NCBI RefSeq assembly: GCF_000429565.1
Contig: NZ_AUCC01000019.1
Location: 1 to 46,380, forward strand
DNA: 46,380 nt
Source: Arsenophonus nasoniae DSM 15247
GTDB lineage: Bacteria > Pseudomonadota > Gammaproteobacteria > Enterobacterales > Enterobacteriaceae
Direction of reading: 5' to 3'
Part shown: piece after piece, positions 21,946-37,962 of the stretch
Numbering within the stretch: position 1 is the stretch's first letter
How the letters are laid out: each line of letters starts with the position of its first letter
The notes under the pieces: generated by a model
The model's database searches: none
What the model saw: only the letters and a program-made list of their open reading frames with translations
What the model was told of the DNA's origin: nothing
Translations under genes and position numbers: made by a program

Positions 21946-23046
21946 ATGAAATTTACTATTGAACGTGAACAATTACTCAAACCACTGCAACAAGTCAGTG
22001 GTCCACTTGGTGGGCGGCCTACATTACCTATCTTAGGTAATTTATTACTGCAAGTGAGTGAAAATATACTTTCATTAACTGGTACCGATCTAGAAGTAGA
22101 AATGGTCGCAAAGGTAACACTAACACAACCAGGTGAAAGTGGTTCAATCACTGTACCCGCCCGTAAATTTTTCGATATTTGGCGTGGGTTACCCGATGGC
22201 GCAGAAATCAAGGTCACACTTGAAGGAGACCGTCTGCTTGTACGTTCTGGCCGCAGCCGTTTTTCGCTTTCTACTCTTCCTGCCGCTGATTTTCCCAACC
22301 TAGACGATTGGCAAAGTGAAGTCGAATTTGAACTGCCTCAAGCTACCTTAAAACGCCTAATTGAAGCTACCCAATTTTCAATGGCACATCAAGATGTGCG
22401 CTATTATCTTAATGGCATGCTATTTGAAACTGAAGGTCAAGAATTACGCACTGTTGCTACTGATGGCCATCGTTTAGCTGTTTGTTCACTCAATATTGAT
22501 AAGGATTTACCAACCCATTCAGTGATTGTTCCTCGCAAAGGAGTGGTAGAATTTATGCGATTACTGGATAGTAGCGACGAGTCACTTAAGTTACAGATTG
22601 GTAGTAATAATATCCGAGCTCATGTTGGTGATTTTATTTTCACCTCCAAACTGGTTGATGGCCGTTTTCCTGATTACCGACGTGTTTTGCCCAAAAATCC
22701 GGATAAAACATTGACCGCGGATTGTGATAAACTAAAACAAGCATTTTCTCGAGCTGCGATTTTATCCAATGAAAAATTCCGCGGTGTTCGCCTTTATATA
22801 AGTGAAAATCAACTTAGAATTACCGCAAACAATCCAGAACAAGAAGAATCAGAAGAAATTGTTGATGTCAATTATCAAAGTCCGATGATAGAAATTGGTT
22901 TTAACGTCAGTTATATCCTCGATGTATTAAATACACTAAAATGCGAGCAGGTTAATTTATTGTTGACTGATTCAAATTCAAGCGTACAAATCGAAGACGC
23001 GGCCACTAACGCAGCAGCTTATGTTGTTATGCCTATGCGTCTATAA
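21946..23046 (+). CDS. dnaN: DNA polymerase III beta sliding clamp
   Basis: 366 residues, as in E. coli. It starts 4 bp after dnaA with MKFTIEREQLLKPLQQVSGPLGGRPTLP and ends in the conserved VMPMRL, the clamp's own binding-pocket terminus. Three similar clamp domains of about 120 residues make the ring when dimerised. Translationally coupled to dnaA and followed 12 bp later by recF. Confidence 0.98.
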   Translation: MKFTIEREQLLKPLQQVSGPLGGRPTLPILGNLLLQVSENILSLTGTDLEVEMVAKVTLTQPGESGSITVPARKFFDIWRGLPDGAEIKVTLEGDRLLVRSGRSRFSLSTLPAADFPNLDDWQSEVEFELPQATLKRLIEATQFSMAHQDVRYYLNGMLFETEGQELRTVATDGHRLAVCSLNIDKDLPTHSVIVPRKGVVEFMRLLDSSDESLKLQIGSNNIRAHVGDFIFTSKLVDGRFPDYRRVLPKNPDKTLTADCDKLKQAFSRAAILSNEKFRGVRLYISENQLRITANNPEQEESEEIVDVNYQSPMIEIGFNVSYILDVLNTLKCEQVNLLLTDSNSSVQIEDAATNAAAYVVMPMRL

Positions 23047-23058
23047 TATTCAAATTCT

Positions 23059-24147
23059 ATGATGCTTTCGCGTTTACTTATCCGCGACTTTCGTAATATT
23101 GAAAGTGCGGATCTATCATTAGCAACAGGTTTTAATTTTTTGATTGGTCCAAATGGCAGCGGAAAAACAAGTATTCTTGAAGCGATCTATACATTAGGGC
23201 ACGGCAGGGCTTTTCGTAGCATTCAAGCTGCGCGTGTCATTCGACATGAACAAGATAATTTTATTTTACATGGTCGTCTTGTTCCTTTAGAGCCGGAATC
23301 GCGTGAACTGACTTTGGGGCTAAGTAAAGATCGTAATGGTGATAGTAAAGTTCGTATTAATGGTAGTGATGGACATAAAATTGCTGAATTAGCCAAATTA
23401 TTACCGATGCAATTAATAACCCCTGAAGGTTTTACTTTATTAAATGGTGGCCCTAAATATCGTCGAGCTTTTCTTGACTGGGGATGTTTCCATAATGAAC
23501 CTCAGTTTTTTGCTGCCTGGTCTGATTTAAAACGGCTATTAAAGCAACGTAATGCAGCATTGCGCCAAGCAACACGTTATAATGAGCTTAGTCATTGGGA
23601 CTATGAACTGATCCCGCTGGCCCATAAAATAAGCGAATGGCGGGCCAATTATATTGCAGGTATTGCGAAAGATATTGAAAACACCTGTAAACAGTTCTTA
23701 CCTGAATTTTCACTTAGCATCTCATATCAACGAGGATGGGATAAAGAAACTGATTATTCAGATATACTAGTAAGGCAATTTGAACGTGATCGAATGCTAA
23801 CCTATACCGCATTAGGACCACACAAAGCTGACTTACGGCTCCGTGTAGGAGGAATTGCCGTTGAAGATATTTTATCCCGCGGGCAGTTAAAATTATTAAT
23901 GTGCGCACTAAAATTAGCACAAGGTGAATATTTCACCCGACAGAGTGGGCAACGATGCTTATATCTATTAGACGATTTTGCTTCTGAGTTAGATAAGGAT
24001 CGCCGTCAATTATTAGCCGAACGGCTTAAAGCGACACAAGCTCAGGTCTTTGTTAGCGCGATTACCATCGCGCAAGTTAAAGATATGTTAGATGGAAATA
24101 GTAGGATGTTTTGCGTAAAACATGGCAAAATAGAAGTTCAACCATAG
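23059..24147 (+). CDS. recF: DNA replication and repair protein RecF
   Basis: 362 residues. SMC-like ATPase: Walker [23 protein letters not shown] (Gly31-Thr38 region), the ABC signature [10 protein letters not shown] and Walker [13 protein letters not shown]. It loads RecA at gaps with RecO and RecR. ATG 23059 gives the same N-terminal length as E. coli. Stands between dnaN and gyrB in the usual operon order. recF is often lost in strongly reduced genomes, so its intact state argues for modest reduction. Confidence 0.97.
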   Translation: MMLSRLLIRDFRNIESADLSLATGFNFLIGPNGSGKTSILEAIYTLGHGRAFRSIQAARVIRHEQDNFILHGRLVPLEPESRELTLGLSKDRNGDSKVRINGSDGHKIAELAKLLPMQLITPEGFTLLNGGPKYRRAFLDWGCFHNEPQFFAAWSDLKRLLKQRNAALRQATRYNELSHWDYELIPLAHKISEWRANYIAGIAKDIENTCKQFLPEFSLSISYQRGWDKETDYSDILVRQFERDRMLTYTALGPHKADLRLRVGGIAVEDILSRGQLKLLMCALKLAQGEYFTRQSGQRCLYLLDDFASELDKDRRQLLAERLKATQAQVFVSAITIAQVKDMLDGNSRMFCVKHGKIEVQP

Positions 24148-24160
24148 GATCAGAAATTAG

Positions 24161-26587
<2,427 letters not shown>

Positions 26588-26604
26588 TTTTTAAATAACA
26601 AAAC

Positions 26605-26635
26605 AAAAAGCCCCATGCCTAATTTGGGGCTTTTT
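26605..26635. terminator. Bidirectional terminator between gyrB and asd
   Basis: AAAAAGCCCCA (26605-26615) pairs with TGGGGCTTTTT (26625-26635) around a 9-nt loop. A and T runs flank both sides, so it can terminate gyrB (plus) and convergent asd (minus). Confidence 0.85.
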
Positions 26636-26658
26636 ATTAAATCAAGCTATCTAATATT

Positions 26659-27762
26659 TTATAATATTTTTAACATACGGCGTAAAGGCTCGGCTGCTCC
26701 CCATAATAGCTGATCACCAACCGTAAAAGCGGTTAAATATTCTGGCCCCATAGTTAATTTCCGCAAACGCCCTATCGGAACATTTAGGGTTCCAGTCACT
26801 GCCGCCGGTGTTAACTGTTGAATGGTTAATTCTCGTTCATTAGGAACAATGCGAACCCATTCATTATGGGCAGCCAAAATTTGCTCAACATCAGCAATAG
26901 CCACATTTTTTTTCAATTTTAAGGTAAATGCCTGGCTATGGCAGCGCAATGCGCCAATACGAACACATAAACCATCGACAGGAATAATATGACTAACACT
27001 ATTTAAAATTTTGTTAGTTTCCGCCTGCCCTTTCCATTCCTCCCGGCTTTGACCATTAGGCAGTTGTTTATCTATCCAGGGGATCAAACTACCGGCTAAT
27101 GGCACACCAAAGGCTTCTGTGCTCATTTTTCCGCTACGCGTGAAGTCAGTGACTTTTTTCTCGATCGATAAAATCGCCGCCGCCGGATTTTGCAGTTCAT
27201 CAGCAACCTGTGCATGTAACTCACCCATTTGCAGTAATAATTCACGCATATTACGCGCACCTGCACCAGAAGCCGCCTGATAGGTTGCGACCGAAACCCA
27301 CTCAATCAAGTTTTCAGCAAATAAACCAGCTAATGCCATTAGCATTAAACTGACCGTGCAATTACCACCAACAAAGGTTTTTATCCCTTCATTTAAACCT
27401 CTATCAATATGCTGGCGATTAACGGGATCAAGAATAATAATGCTCTCCTCTTCCATCCGTAACGAAGATGCGGCATCTATCCAATAACCTGTCCAACCAA
27501 TAGCACGTAGTTTAGGGTAAATTTGCTCGGTATAGTCGCCCCCTTGACAGCTAATTATTACCTCTAATTCCTTCAGCCCATCAAGATCAAAAGCATCTTG
27601 TAGTGTTCCTTGATGTTGACCATATTTTGGCGCCAGCTCACCATGCTGAGAGGTGGTAAAAAAAACAGGATTGATATTATCAAAATCACCCTCTTCAGCC
27701 ATTCGTTGCAACAACACAGAACCAACCATTCCTCGCCAGCCAATAAATCCAACATTTTTCAT
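26659..27762 (-). CDS. asd: Aspartate-semialdehyde dehydrogenase
   Basis: 367 residues from ATG 27762, equal to E. coli (the frame extends five codons upstream from a TTG). NADP-binding start [17 protein letters not shown], active-site Cys in [15 protein letters not shown] (about 135), and His in [10 protein letters not shown]. It makes aspartate semialdehyde for lysine, diaminopimelate (cell wall), threonine and methionine. It stands alone between terminators. Retention fits a bacterium that still builds peptidoglycan. Confidence 0.96.
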   Translation of the reverse strand: MKNVGFIGWRGMVGSVLLQRMAEEGDFDNINPVFFTTSQHGELAPKYGQHQGTLQDAFDLDGLKELEVIISCQGGDYTEQIYPKLRAIGWTGYWIDAASSLRMEEESIIILDPVNRQHIDRGLNEGIKTFVGGNCTVSLMLMALAGLFAENLIEWVSVATYQAASGAGARNMRELLLQMGELHAQVADELQNPAAAILSIEKKVTDFTRSGKMSTEAFGVPLAGSLIPWIDKQLPNGQSREEWKGQAETNKILNSVSHIIPVDGLCVRIGALRCHSQAFTLKLKKNVAIADVEQILAAHNEWVRIVPNERELTIQQLTPAAVTGTLNVPIGRLRKLTMGPEYLTAFTVGDQLLWGAAEPLRRMLKIL

Positions 27763-27901
27763 TCTTTTTATATCCAATCTGAACGTTGAAGCTCAAGTAA
27801 AATTATCGTCATTTATAAACAATAATCGCAAATTGAAATCATTTTCGCCATTTATTAACACTAATTATTTAATAAATAAAAATCTATTTATAACTGATAA
27901 A

Positions 27902-27927
27902 AAAACACCCCGTATTAAGGGTGTTTT
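27902..27927 (-). terminator. Rho-independent terminator of digH
   Basis: AAAACACCC (27902-27910) pairs with GGGTGTTTT (27919-27927). On the minus strand the stem is followed by a run of T, just after the digH stop. Confidence 0.75.
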
Positions 27928-27959
27928 GCTTAAAATAACGGTAAATAACTTTACTACGC

Positions 27960-29246
27960 TTATGGATGCCAACCAGATTTAAGATATTTTACTGCCTCTT
28001 CAGTTTGCGGAGAAGACTGGAGTAGTCCCTCTCTAAATAGGATCTCGCCTTTAATTTCAGGTAATTGATCGTTTAGATCGAGTTGTCTTTTTAGTTCCGG
28101 GACACCGCCGTCAAGAGACCAATCTGGCTCTGCCTGAGATGGCACACCAACTTTATATAACGCCATTCCAATATACAATTTAGTGTTAGTCGATCTCACC
28201 ACATCAGCCCACCATCTTGCAATCACATCATATCGCACAATTTCGCGGGCAAAAGGCCAGTAAATCTGTGGGGCGATATAATCTAATAAACCTTCTTTTA
28301 CCCATAGTCGGGTATCGGCATAGGCTTTGTCGTAAGTAGGCCCACCCGCCTTAGTATCAGAGCCGCGTGGATCATCTGCAATATTTCGCCAAACACCGCC
28401 AGGACTGATACCAAATTCAATATTGGGTTTTAACGCACGAATTGTTGAAGAAACCTCTCGAATCAACAACAAAGTGTTATTTCTTCGCCAACTGGCTTTA
28501 TCTAAAAATCCCTGACCATATCGTTGAAATGTTGCATCATCATTAATTTTGGAGGAAGGTGTTTCATAATAGAAATAATCATCAAACTGAATTCCATCAA
28601 TATCATAGTTTCTAACTATTTCAGCCACAATACTGGTGATCCAATTACGAACCTCTGGTAAGCCTGGATCAAGCACAAAACGGTCGTAGGCAGTACGTAT
28701 CCAATCTTTATGTAAAACATAAACACTAGCAGGCGGAGAAGAAAGTGTCTTTTTCAGTGAAGCAATAGTTTCTGGCTGCGTATCCATTGAAACACGGTAG
28801 GGATTTAACCAAGCATGTATTTTTAAATTTCTTTTATGTGCTTCAGCAATAATAAACGCTAACGGATCATAACCTGGGTCTTTACCGACTACGCCTGTAA
28901 GCATGTCAGACCAAGGAAGAATGTGAGAATGATAAAGCGCTGTACCATCGGGTTTGACCTGAAAAAAAATGGTGTTAATGCCTATTTTTACCAAATTATC
29001 TAGTTTATCGATTAGCTCTTTTTTCTGTACTTCAATTCTACGCTGATCTGAATCAAGGTTAACCGATGAAAGGGAGGGCCAATCAAGGCGAGATACGGTC
29101 GTTAACCACACACCACGTACGGGTATCTCTGCTTTAATTGTTGTTTTCTGCTCATCCGCGACTTTTTTATTATTACAACCAACGACTAAAAACAAGCAAA
29201 ATAACGAAGTAATAAACCACCTTATCCCCTTTAATCGCAATCGCAT
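27960..29246 (-). CDS. digH: Glycan hydrolase lipoprotein DigH (YddW)
   Basis: 428 residues (E. coli about 439). Signal peptide with lipobox LVVGC (Cys about 24), then a GHL10-type (beta/alpha)8 barrel beginning VRGVWLTTVSRLDWPS and including GINTIFFQVKPDGTALY, HAWLNPYR, IDGIQFDDYFYYE (likely catalytic acids) and YIAPQIYWPFAR. DigH cleaves denuded peptidoglycan strands lacking stem peptides, at the division site. The gene is usually elsewhere in E. coli; here it stands between asd and glmS and is complete. Confidence 0.88.
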   Translation of the reverse strand: MRLRLKGIRWFITSLFCLFLVVGCNNKKVADEQKTTIKAEIPVRGVWLTTVSRLDWPSLSSVNLDSDQRRIEVQKKELIDKLDNLVKIGINTIFFQVKPDGTALYHSHILPWSDMLTGVVGKDPGYDPLAFIIAEAHKRNLKIHAWLNPYRVSMDTQPETIASLKKTLSSPPASVYVLHKDWIRTAYDRFVLDPGLPEVRNWITSIVAEIVRNYDIDGIQFDDYFYYETPSSKINDDATFQRYGQGFLDKASWRRNNTLLLIREVSSTIRALKPNIEFGISPGGVWRNIADDPRGSDTKAGGPTYDKAYADTRLWVKEGLLDYIAPQIYWPFAREIVRYDVIARWWADVVRSTNTKLYIGMALYKVGVPSQAEPDWSLDGGVPELKRQLDLNDQLPEIKGEILFREGLLQSSPQTEEAVKYLKSGWHP

Positions 29247-29471
29247 CCTTCATTCCTTATTTTGTTATCGTTCAGAGCTCGATAAATTGTGAGTATTGTT
29301 TAATTGATGGTATTATATTAATGACCTTATTAAATATAAAAATATTTATTTTCGGTAATCAATAATCAAATTAACTTAATAATAATATTTTAGCTTGCTA
29401 TTTTTTAATCTTATAAAAAAATACGCTAGAGCAAAGCGCATTTTTCAGTATAAAAATAGGTAACAAAATGT

Positions 29472-29520
29472 AAAAAAGCTATCTCAGACTATTCTATACA
29501 ATAATTTATGAGGATAGCCT
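29472..29520 (-). terminator. Terminator of the glmU-glmS unit
   Basis: On the minus strand, just after glmS, GCTATC-CTC pairs with GAG-ATAGC (one bulge, about 24-nt loop) and is followed by six T. Confidence 0.5.
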
Positions 29521-29528
29521 AACCCAAC

Positions 29529-31361
29529 TCACTCAACAGTCACAGATTTAGCTAAATTTCTTGGTTGATCCACATCGGTACCTTTGATTAAGGCTACATA
29601 ATAAGATAATAATTGCAGTGGAATGGTGTAAAAAATCGGGGCAATTAACTCTTCAACATGGGGTAATGGGATAATTTTCATATTTTCACTGTCAATAAAA
29701 CCGGCGTCTTTATCAGCAAAAACATAAAGTGATCCTCCTCGGGCACGAACTTCTTCTATGTTTGATTTAAGCTTTTCCAATAATTCATTATTCGGCGCAA
29801 TAATAATCACGGGCATATCGGCATCAATCAAGGCTAATGGGCCATGTTTCAACTCACCAGCTGCGTAGGCTTCGGCGTGAATATAAGAAATCTCTTTTAG
29901 CTTTAACGCACCTTCAACCGCTATCGGAAATTGATCACCACGCCCCAGAAAAAGAGCATGATTTTTATCTGAAAAATCTTCTGCTAAAACTTCAATCATT
30001 TTTTCTTGCGATAACATACTGTCAATACGAGCAGGTAGGGCATGTAATGCCTGAACGATGTCTCGCTCAAGGGCAATATCTTTATCTTTCAAGCGGCTCA
30101 GATAAGCAACCAACAATAATAAAACTGTCAATTGGGTGGTAAATGCTTTGGTGGATGCTACACCAATTTCTGCGCCGGCTTTTGTCATTAATGCAAAATC
30201 TGATTCACGAACCAAAGAAGAACCGAAAACATTACATATGGCCAATGATGCCAGATAACCAAGCTCTTTCGATAATCTTAATGCCGCTAAAGTATCGGCG
30301 GTTTCACCCGATTGAGAAAGGGTGATCAATAAACTATTTTTCCGCCGGGCCGGTTTGCGATAACGGAATTCAGAAGCAATTTCTACATCACAAGGTATCC
30401 CGGCTAAAGATTCAAACCAGTAACGGGCAACCATTCCAGCATTGTATGAAGTCCCACAAGCAACAATTTGAATATGTTCAACCTGAGATAATAGATTTTG
30501 GGCTTTTTTATCTAATTCGGTAAAAATAACTCTATCCTGCTGATCAAAGCGACCTTCCAAGGTATTTTTTATTGCTAAGGGCTGCTCATAGATCTCTTTT
30601 TGCATATAGTGGCGATAAATTCCTTTATCTCCAGCATCATATTGAACATTAGATTCTATTGACTCTCGTTCAACTTCTATGCCTTGCTGATCAAAAATTC
30701 GCACTGTTCGACGAGTCACTTCAGCAATATCACCTTCCTCTAAATAGATAAAGCGACGTGTAACCGGCAAAAGGGCTAATTGATCAGATGCAAGAAAATT
30801 TTCACCAACACCTAAACCTATAATTAAAGGGCTACCCGAACGCGCAGCCACCAGTAATCCAGGAGTACGGCTATCCATAATGACGGTACCATAAGCGCCC
30901 TTTAACTGGGGTATAACACGCTGTACCACTTCAAGCAAAGTGCCACCCTTTTGTAATTCCCAATGCGTTAAATGCGCGATAACTTCAGTATCAGTTTCTG
31001 AAGTAAAAACATATTTTTGTTTTTTAAGTTGTTCACGCAGTTCTTGATAATTCTCAATAATTCCATTGTGAACAACCGCAATATATTCCGATGTATGCGG
31101 ATGGGCATTTTTTTTGCTTGGCTGACCATGAGTGGCCCAACGTGTATGCGCAATACCTGTGCCACCAATGACAGCATGTTTTTCTACTTCATCAGCCAGG
31201 ATCTGAACTTTACCCGTTTCACGTAATCGTGTCAGATTGGCTTTATCATCAACCACGGCTATACCGGCAGAGTCATAACCTCGGTACTCCAGTCGACGAA
31301 GCCCTTCAATAAGAATTTCAGCTATATCACGTTGTGCTACTGCACCAACTATTCCACACAT
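29529..31361 (-). CDS. glmS: Glucosamine-6-phosphate synthase (GlmS)
   Basis: 610 residues from ATG 31361 (a TTG one codon earlier is also open). Cys directly after Met ([12 protein letters not shown]) is the N-terminal nucleophile of the glutaminase domain; HTRWATHG and NGIIENYQ complete it. Two SIS domains follow with [10 protein letters not shown] and [14 protein letters not shown], and the C-terminal [13 protein letters not shown] is conserved. It makes glucosamine-6-phosphate from fructose-6-phosphate and glutamine, the entry to UDP-GlcNAc. It lies after glmU in the same direction, as in E. coli. Confidence 0.97.
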   Translation of the reverse strand: MCGIVGAVAQRDIAEILIEGLRRLEYRGYDSAGIAVVDDKANLTRLRETGKVQILADEVEKHAVIGGTGIAHTRWATHGQPSKKNAHPHTSEYIAVVHNGIIENYQELREQLKKQKYVFTSETDTEVIAHLTHWELQKGGTLLEVVQRVIPQLKGAYGTVIMDSRTPGLLVAARSGSPLIIGLGVGENFLASDQLALLPVTRRFIYLEEGDIAEVTRRTVRIFDQQGIEVERESIESNVQYDAGDKGIYRHYMQKEIYEQPLAIKNTLEGRFDQQDRVIFTELDKKAQNLLSQVEHIQIVACGTSYNAGMVARYWFESLAGIPCDVEIASEFRYRKPARRKNSLLITLSQSGETADTLAALRLSKELGYLASLAICNVFGSSLVRESDFALMTKAGAEIGVASTKAFTTQLTVLLLLVAYLSRLKDKDIALERDIVQALHALPARIDSMLSQEKMIEVLAEDFSDKNHALFLGRGDQFPIAVEGALKLKEISYIHAEAYAAGELKHGPLALIDADMPVIIIAPNNELLEKLKSNIEEVRARGGSLYVFADKDAGFIDSENMKIIPLPHVEELIAPIFYTIPLQLLSYYVALIKGTDVDQPRNLAKSVTVE

Positions 31362-31509
31362 CAATTTTCATTCCAAAATAGAGGAGCATATTGCTCTTAT
31401 GCTGCCGTAACCTGATTAATAAATTCGGTTTTTACCGTTCCCAGAGCCTGTAGATATTGGGTTTATTCTTTATAAAATAGATGATCAATCGTCATTATTT
31501 CTTTTGTGG

Positions 31510-32880
31510 CTATTTTTTCTTTACTGGGCGTTGCCAATTGAGAATATGCCGCTGTTTGATACGACTAATAACGAGTTCATTTTCTTTAACATCGTTAGTT
31601 AAAGTCGTTCCTGCTCCAATAGTTGCCCCATCAGCAATGGTAACCGGGGCAATTAATTGCGTATCAGATCCAACGAAAACATTATCACCAATAGTGGTTT
31701 TAAATTTATTAGCCCCATCATAATTGCAAGTTATTGTTCCTGCGCCAATATTAACATCAGCACCAATTTCAGCATCACCTAAATAACTTAAATGGCCAGC
31801 CTTAGAGCCCACACCTAAAGCGGCGTTTTTAACCTCAACAAAATTACCAACATGCACTTTATCTGCTAGCCTAGTTCCCGGACGTAAACGAGCAAAAGGG
31901 CCAACAGTACAGGCGGTAGATAATTCTGCGCCTTCTATAACTGAGTAAGGGCTAATAATTGAATTATCATTGATAATACAATTTCTTAATATACAACCGG
32001 CATGAATATGTACATTATTACCCAGTACAACGTCCCCTTCAATAATAACATTAGTATCGATAATTACATTACGCCCGTGCTTTAATGTCCCACGCAAATC
32101 AAAACGAGCCGGATCAATAACCATAACACCCGCTAATAACAACCTTTCTGCTTGTTCTTGTTGATAAATACGTTCAAGCGCTGAAAGCTGTAAACAGTTA
32201 TTCACTCCTTCCATTTCACTCAATTTCTTAGGATGAACAGCATTTATTTTACAACCTTCTTCATGCGCCAATGAAATAATATCGGTTACATAATATTCGT
32301 TTTGCGCATTGTTATTATTAAGTTTTTTCAGCCATCGCTTTAAATCACTACCATTAGCAACTAATATACCAGTATTAATTTCGTTAATTTTAGCTTGTTC
32401 TTCTGTTGCATCTTTTTGTTCAACAATACCAACTATTTGGCCTCTTTCACGAATAATACGTCCATAACCTGTCGGTTCATTAACGATTGCCGTCAATAAA
32501 CCTATTCCGCCATCGGGCTTAGCGGCTATTAATCGTTCAAGTGTTTCTTTTGTGATCAGGGGAGAATCACCGTAAAGCATGAGGATATCTTCATTATCAG
32601 CAAAATATGGTGCTGCTTGCTGCATTGCATGCCCTGTTCCTAACTGTTCTGCCTGTAAGATCCAATTAACAGGTTGATTAGCTAAAGCTAATTTAATTAA
32701 ATCAGCTCCATGGCCATAAACTAAATGAATATTAGCTGCCCCAAGTGATAATGACGTGTCGATAACATGCTGCACCATTGGTTTGCCAGCCAGTGGATGT
32801 AAAACTTTTGGTAAGTCAGAATACATGCGGGTACCTTTCCCCGCCGCGAGAATCACAACACTTTTTGCGTTCATAGACAT
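31510..32880 (-). CDS. glmU: Bifunctional GlmU acetyltransferase/uridylyltransferase
   Basis: 456 residues, as in E. coli. The N-terminal pyrophosphorylase has [35 protein letters not shown] and YGDSPLI. The C-terminal left-handed beta-helix acetyltransferase has [22 protein letters not shown] and [13 protein letters not shown]. It turns GlcN-1-P into UDP-GlcNAc for peptidoglycan and LPS. It follows the atp operon terminator and leads to glmS. Confidence 0.97.
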   Translation of the reverse strand: MSMNAKSVVILAAGKGTRMYSDLPKVLHPLAGKPMVQHVIDTSLSLGAANIHLVYGHGADLIKLALANQPVNWILQAEQLGTGHAMQQAAPYFADNEDILMLYGDSPLITKETLERLIAAKPDGGIGLLTAIVNEPTGYGRIIRERGQIVGIVEQKDATEEQAKINEINTGILVANGSDLKRWLKKLNNNNAQNEYYVTDIISLAHEEGCKINAVHPKKLSEMEGVNNCLQLSALERIYQQEQAERLLLAGVMVIDPARFDLRGTLKHGRNVIIDTNVIIEGDVVLGNNVHIHAGCILRNCIINDNSIISPYSVIEGAELSTACTVGPFARLRPGTRLADKVHVGNFVEVKNAALGVGSKAGHLSYLGDAEIGADVNIGAGTITCNYDGANKFKTTIGDNVFVGSDTQLIAPVTIADGATIGAGTTLTNDVKENELVISRIKQRHILNWQRPVKKK

Positions 32881-32978
32881 AAAAACCTAATAACTCCATC
32901 AGTTAGGTAAAAGTAAAACTATTTATTAAGCAAATTACTACATATTTCGTTCAAATAAAAAAGCTTACTATCTATATA

Positions 32979-33017
32979 AAAGAAAAGGAGCGAAACATAA
33001 ATAAATTGTCTCACTCC
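32979..33017 (-). terminator. Terminator of the atp operon
   Basis: Minus strand: GGAGTGAGAC (33017-33008) pairs with GTTTCGCTCC (32996-32987), two G-U pairs, loop 11 nt, then TTTTCTTT. Located about 75 bp after atpC. Confidence 0.7.
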
Positions 33018-33090
33018 CTGTATTTACCTAATTTTTATAAAAATAGTTGTCTTTCTACAGCTATTCTTTTAATAATTTCTTAGGATTATA

Positions 33091-33507
33091 TTATTTTTTC
33101 ATCAGCTCGATGACACGTAATTTAGCAATTGCTTTCGCTAATTCAGCCGATGCTTGAGCGTAATCGACATCCGCATGTGCTTTACGAATATGCTCTTCCG
33201 CTTTACGTTTAGATTCTAATGCCTTAGCTTCATCTAAATCCTTACCACGGATCGCTGTATCAGCCAATACAATAACACCATTTGGTTGAACTTCAAGAAT
33301 ACCACCAGAAAGATAGATCAATTCTTCTTCGCCAAACTGTTTAGTAATACGTATCATACCAGGCTTAATGGCAGTTAACAGCGGCGTATGTTGTGGATAA
33401 ATCCCCAACTCCCCTTCGCTGCCTGTCACCTGGATTTTCTGGACAAGGCCGTCAAACATCTGCTTTTCAGCGCTTACCACAACCAGATGGTATGTCATTG
33501 CAGCCAT
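33091..33507 (-). CDS. atpC: ATP synthase epsilon subunit
   Basis: 138 residues. N-terminal beta-sandwich ([40 protein letters not shown]) and C-terminal helical hairpin ([38 protein letters not shown]) that can inhibit F1. Last gene of the atp operon, 21 bp after atpD. It ends two residues earlier than I recall for E. coli. Confidence 0.97.
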   Translation of the reverse strand: MAAMTYHLVVVSAEKQMFDGLVQKIQVTGSEGELGIYPQHTPLLTAIKPGMIRITKQFGEEELIYLSGGILEVQPNGVIVLADTAIRGKDLDEAKALESKRKAEEHIRKAHADVDYAQASAELAKAIAKLRVIELMKK

Positions 33508-33528
33508 ATCAACCTCCCACCAGCGACA

Positions 33529-34938
<1,410 letters not shown>

Positions 34939-34945
34939 CTAACCA

Positions 34946-35809
34946 TCAAACTGCGGCAGCCCCCGAAACGATTTCGGTAAGTTCCTGAGTAATGCTGGCT
35001 TGACGAGCCTTATTGTAAATCAACTGCAACTCCTTGATCAGGTTACCACCATTATCAGTAGCCGCTTTCATTGCTACCATTCGAGCAGCCTGTTCACTAG
35101 CTAAGTTTTCAACAACGCTCTGATAAACCTGTGATTCGATATAACGACGCAGCAGGGTATCAAGTAGTATCTTAGGATCTGGTTCATATAAATAATCCCA
35201 AGATTTCTTTTTCAATGTTTCATCATCACCCGCAGGTAGAGGCAATAATTGAGTAATCGTTGGTATTTGAGTCATGGTATTAACAAATTTGTTAGTTACC
35301 ACATACAACTTATCTAGACGCCCTTCATCATATGCTTCTAACATAATTTTCACGGGTCCGATAAGATCAGACAGAGAAGGATCATCTCCCATTCCGGTTA
35401 CCTGAGCAACAATATTACCCCCAACCGAATTAAAGAATGAAACTGCTTTAGAACCAATTAATGCCAGATCAACCTGAACACCCTTATCAGTCCATATTTT
35501 CATTTCTGTTAGCAATTTTTTAAATAAATTAATATTTAAACCACCACATAAACCCCGATCAGTTGAAACAATTAAATAACCAATACGTTTAACATCACGT
35601 TCTTTAAGATATGGATGTTTATATTCCAGATTACCTAATGCTAAGTGGCCAATTACACTACACATAGTTTCTGCATAAGGACGACTAGCTGCCATACGAT
35701 CTTGTGTTTTTCGCATTTTGGATGCAGCGACCATCTCCATCGCTTTAGTAATCTTTTGTGTGTTTTGTACACTACCGATCTTAGAACGTATCTCTTTTGC
35801 GCCCGCCAT
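34946..35809 (-). CDS. atpG: ATP synthase gamma subunit
   Basis: 287 residues, equal to E. coli. The long coiled-coil helices that form the rotor shaft are at both ends: [34 protein letters not shown] and [36 protein letters not shown]. The middle has [11 protein letters not shown]. In the usual operon place between atpA and atpD. Confidence 0.97.
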   Translation of the reverse strand: MAGAKEIRSKIGSVQNTQKITKAMEMVAASKMRKTQDRMAASRPYAETMCSVIGHLALGNLEYKHPYLKERDVKRIGYLIVSTDRGLCGGLNINLFKKLLTEMKIWTDKGVQVDLALIGSKAVSFFNSVGGNIVAQVTGMGDDPSLSDLIGPVKIMLEAYDEGRLDKLYVVTNKFVNTMTQIPTITQLLPLPAGDDETLKKKSWDYLYEPDPKILLDTLLRRYIESQVYQSVVENLASEQAARMVAMKAATDNGGNLIKELQLIYNKARQASITQELTEIVSGAAAV

Positions 35810-35858
35810 TTCAGCTCCTCCTTATTAACCAAACGGTCTCAATAAAGGCCGAATAGAA

Positions 35859-37400
35859 TTACCAGGATTGAGTTGCTTTAAAAGAATCGAGCAAGGCATT
35901 TAACTTGGCTTCGATTTCATCGTTATATTTACCTGTCTGATCAATTTCTTTCAGCAAGATAGAATGCTCACGAGTAGCATAAGCCAGCAGTGACGTCTCA
36001 AAATCACCAATTTTTGCTAGTTCAACATCATCCAGATAACCACGTTCAGCAGCAAATAAAGATAAAGCCTGTTGTGCAACTGACATTGGTGCATACTGTT
36101 TTTGTTTCAACAATTCGGTAACTTTCTGTCCATGATTAAGCTGTTTACGGGTCGCATCATCTAAATCAGAAGCAAATTGTGAAAATGCAGCTAACTCGCG
36201 ATATTGTGCCAACGCGGTACGAATGCCACCAGATAATTTTTTGATAATTTTAGTCTGAGCCGCGCCACCTACACGTGATACTGAGATTCCTGGGTTAACT
36301 GCCGGGCGAATCCCCGCATTAAATAAGTTAGACTCCAAGAAAATTTGTCCATCGGTGATTGAAATTACATTTGTAGGTACGAATGCTGAAACATCACCTG
36401 CTTGCGTTTCAATAATCGGTAATGCCGTTAATGAACCGGTTTTACCTTTGATTTCACCATTAGTAAATTTTTCAACGTATTCAGCATTAACACGCGCAGC
36501 ACGCTCGAGTAAACGAGAATGGAGATAAAAAACATCACCCGGGTAAGCTTCACGTCCAGGAGGACGTCGTAGCAATAGCGAAATTTGTCGATAAGCAACC
36601 GCTTGCTTGGAGAGATCATCATAAATAATTAATGCATCCTCACCACGATCTCTAAAATATTCACCCATTGCACAGCCAGCATATGGCGCAAGGTATTGTA
36701 ATGCCGCAGATTCAGAAGCAGTAGCAACAACAACTATCGTATTCTCGAGTGCACCGTGCTCTTCGAGTTTGCGTACCACATTAGCAATAGTTGACGCTTT
36801 TTGCCCAATTGCTACATAAATACATTTTATTTCTGAATCACGCTGATTAATAATGGCATCAACAGCTAATGCCGTTTTACCGGTTTGGCGATCACCAATG
36901 ATTAATTCACGTTGACCACGTCCAATAGGGATCATAGCATCAACCGATTTGTATCCTGTTTGTACAGGTTGATCAACCGATTGACGATCAATAACGCCAG
37001 GTGCAATAACTTCAACGGCAGAGAACCCATCATGCTCAACAGGCCCTTTACCATCAATAGGCTCACCCAGCGTATTAACAACGCGCCCAAGTAATCCTCT
37101 ACCTACAGGGACTTCAAGAATACGACCTGTACACTTGACTTTCATACCTTCTGCTAAGTCAGCATAAGGTCCCATGACTACGGCACCAACTGAGTCACGC
37201 TCTAAATTGAGTGCAATAGCATAACGATTACCAGGTAATGCGATCATTTCACCTTGCATAACTTCAGCTAAACCGTGAATGCGGATGATCCCATCATTAA
37301 CAGAAACAATTGTACCTTCATTGTGAGCTTCACTCACTACATCAAACTGAGCAATACGTTGCTTGATCAGTTCACTGATTTCGGTGGAATTCAGTTGCAT
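35859..37400 (-). CDS. atpA: ATP synthase alpha subunit
   Basis: 513 residues from ATG 37400 ([16 protein letters not shown]); the frame opens three codons earlier at 37409. Walker [15 protein letters not shown] (about 169-182), the arginine finger region in [16 protein letters not shown], and [18 protein letters not shown]. Non-catalytic nucleotide-binding subunit of F1. 14 bp after atpH. Confidence 0.98.
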   Translation of the reverse strand: MQLNSTEISELIKQRIAQFDVVSEAHNEGTIVSVNDGIIRIHGLAEVMQGEMIALPGNRYAIALNLERDSVGAVVMGPYADLAEGMKVKCTGRILEVPVGRGLLGRVVNTLGEPIDGKGPVEHDGFSAVEVIAPGVIDRQSVDQPVQTGYKSVDAMIPIGRGQRELIIGDRQTGKTALAVDAIINQRDSEIKCIYVAIGQKASTIANVVRKLEEHGALENTIVVVATASESAALQYLAPYAGCAMGEYFRDRGEDALIIYDDLSKQAVAYRQISLLLRRPPGREAYPGDVFYLHSRLLERAARVNAEYVEKFTNGEIKGKTGSLTALPIIETQAGDVSAFVPTNVISITDGQIFLESNLFNAGIRPAVNPGISVSRVGGAAQTKIIKKLSGGIRTALAQYRELAAFSQFASDLDDATRKQLNHGQKVTELLKQKQYAPMSVAQQALSLFAAERGYLDDVELAKIGDFETSLLAYATREHSILLKEIDQTGKYNDEIEAKLNALLDSFKATQSW

Positions 37401-37414
37401 ATGCTCCAATCCCC

Positions 37415-37948
37415 TTAAGACTGCAAGACGTCAGTTAAACGCTCAATACGACCACGCACGCTACCATCAATAACCAGGTCTCCGGCGCGGATAATAACTC
37501 CTGCGATAACAGACTTATCAATTTTGCAATTCAGCTTAACTTTACGTGACAGACGTTTTTCCATCGCTGCAGAAATTTTAAATTGCTGTTTTTCATTTAG
37601 CTCAGTGGCAGAAATGACGTCAATATCAACGGTTGACTCCAGAAAAGCGCGTAATTGTATGAATTGCTTCAAAACCTCTGGTAACGTACTTAGACGCCCG
37701 TTTTCAGCCATAATGCGAATTAGATTTCGAACATGTTCATCGATTTCATCACCACAAATAGTGATAAATGTTTTCGCTAATGTTTCTGGCGCTATTGAAC
37801 CAGAAAGCAGCTCACCTATTTGTTGATTACGGGTTGCTTCAGCAATAAAACTAAGCATATTTTGCCATTTATCAACAAGTTGGTTTTCTGCAGCAAAATC
37901 AAAAGCTGCTTTGGCATAGGGGCGAGCAACCGTAGTAATTTCAGACAT
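37415..37948 (-). CDS. atpH: ATP synthase delta subunit
   Basis: 177 residues, equal to E. coli. N-terminal helical bundle [23 protein letters not shown] and a C-terminal part ending [22 protein letters not shown], the family signature. It joins the b-subunit stalk to the top of F1. 14 bp after atpF. Confidence 0.97.
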   Translation of the reverse strand: MSEITTVARPYAKAAFDFAAENQLVDKWQNMLSFIAEATRNQQIGELLSGSIAPETLAKTFITICGDEIDEHVRNLIRIMAENGRLSTLPEVLKQFIQLRAFLESTVDIDVISATELNEKQQFKISAAMEKRLSRKVKLNCKIDKSVIAGVIIRAGDLVIDGSVRGRIERLTDVLQS

Positions 37949-37962
37949 GCCCCTTTCCTCCT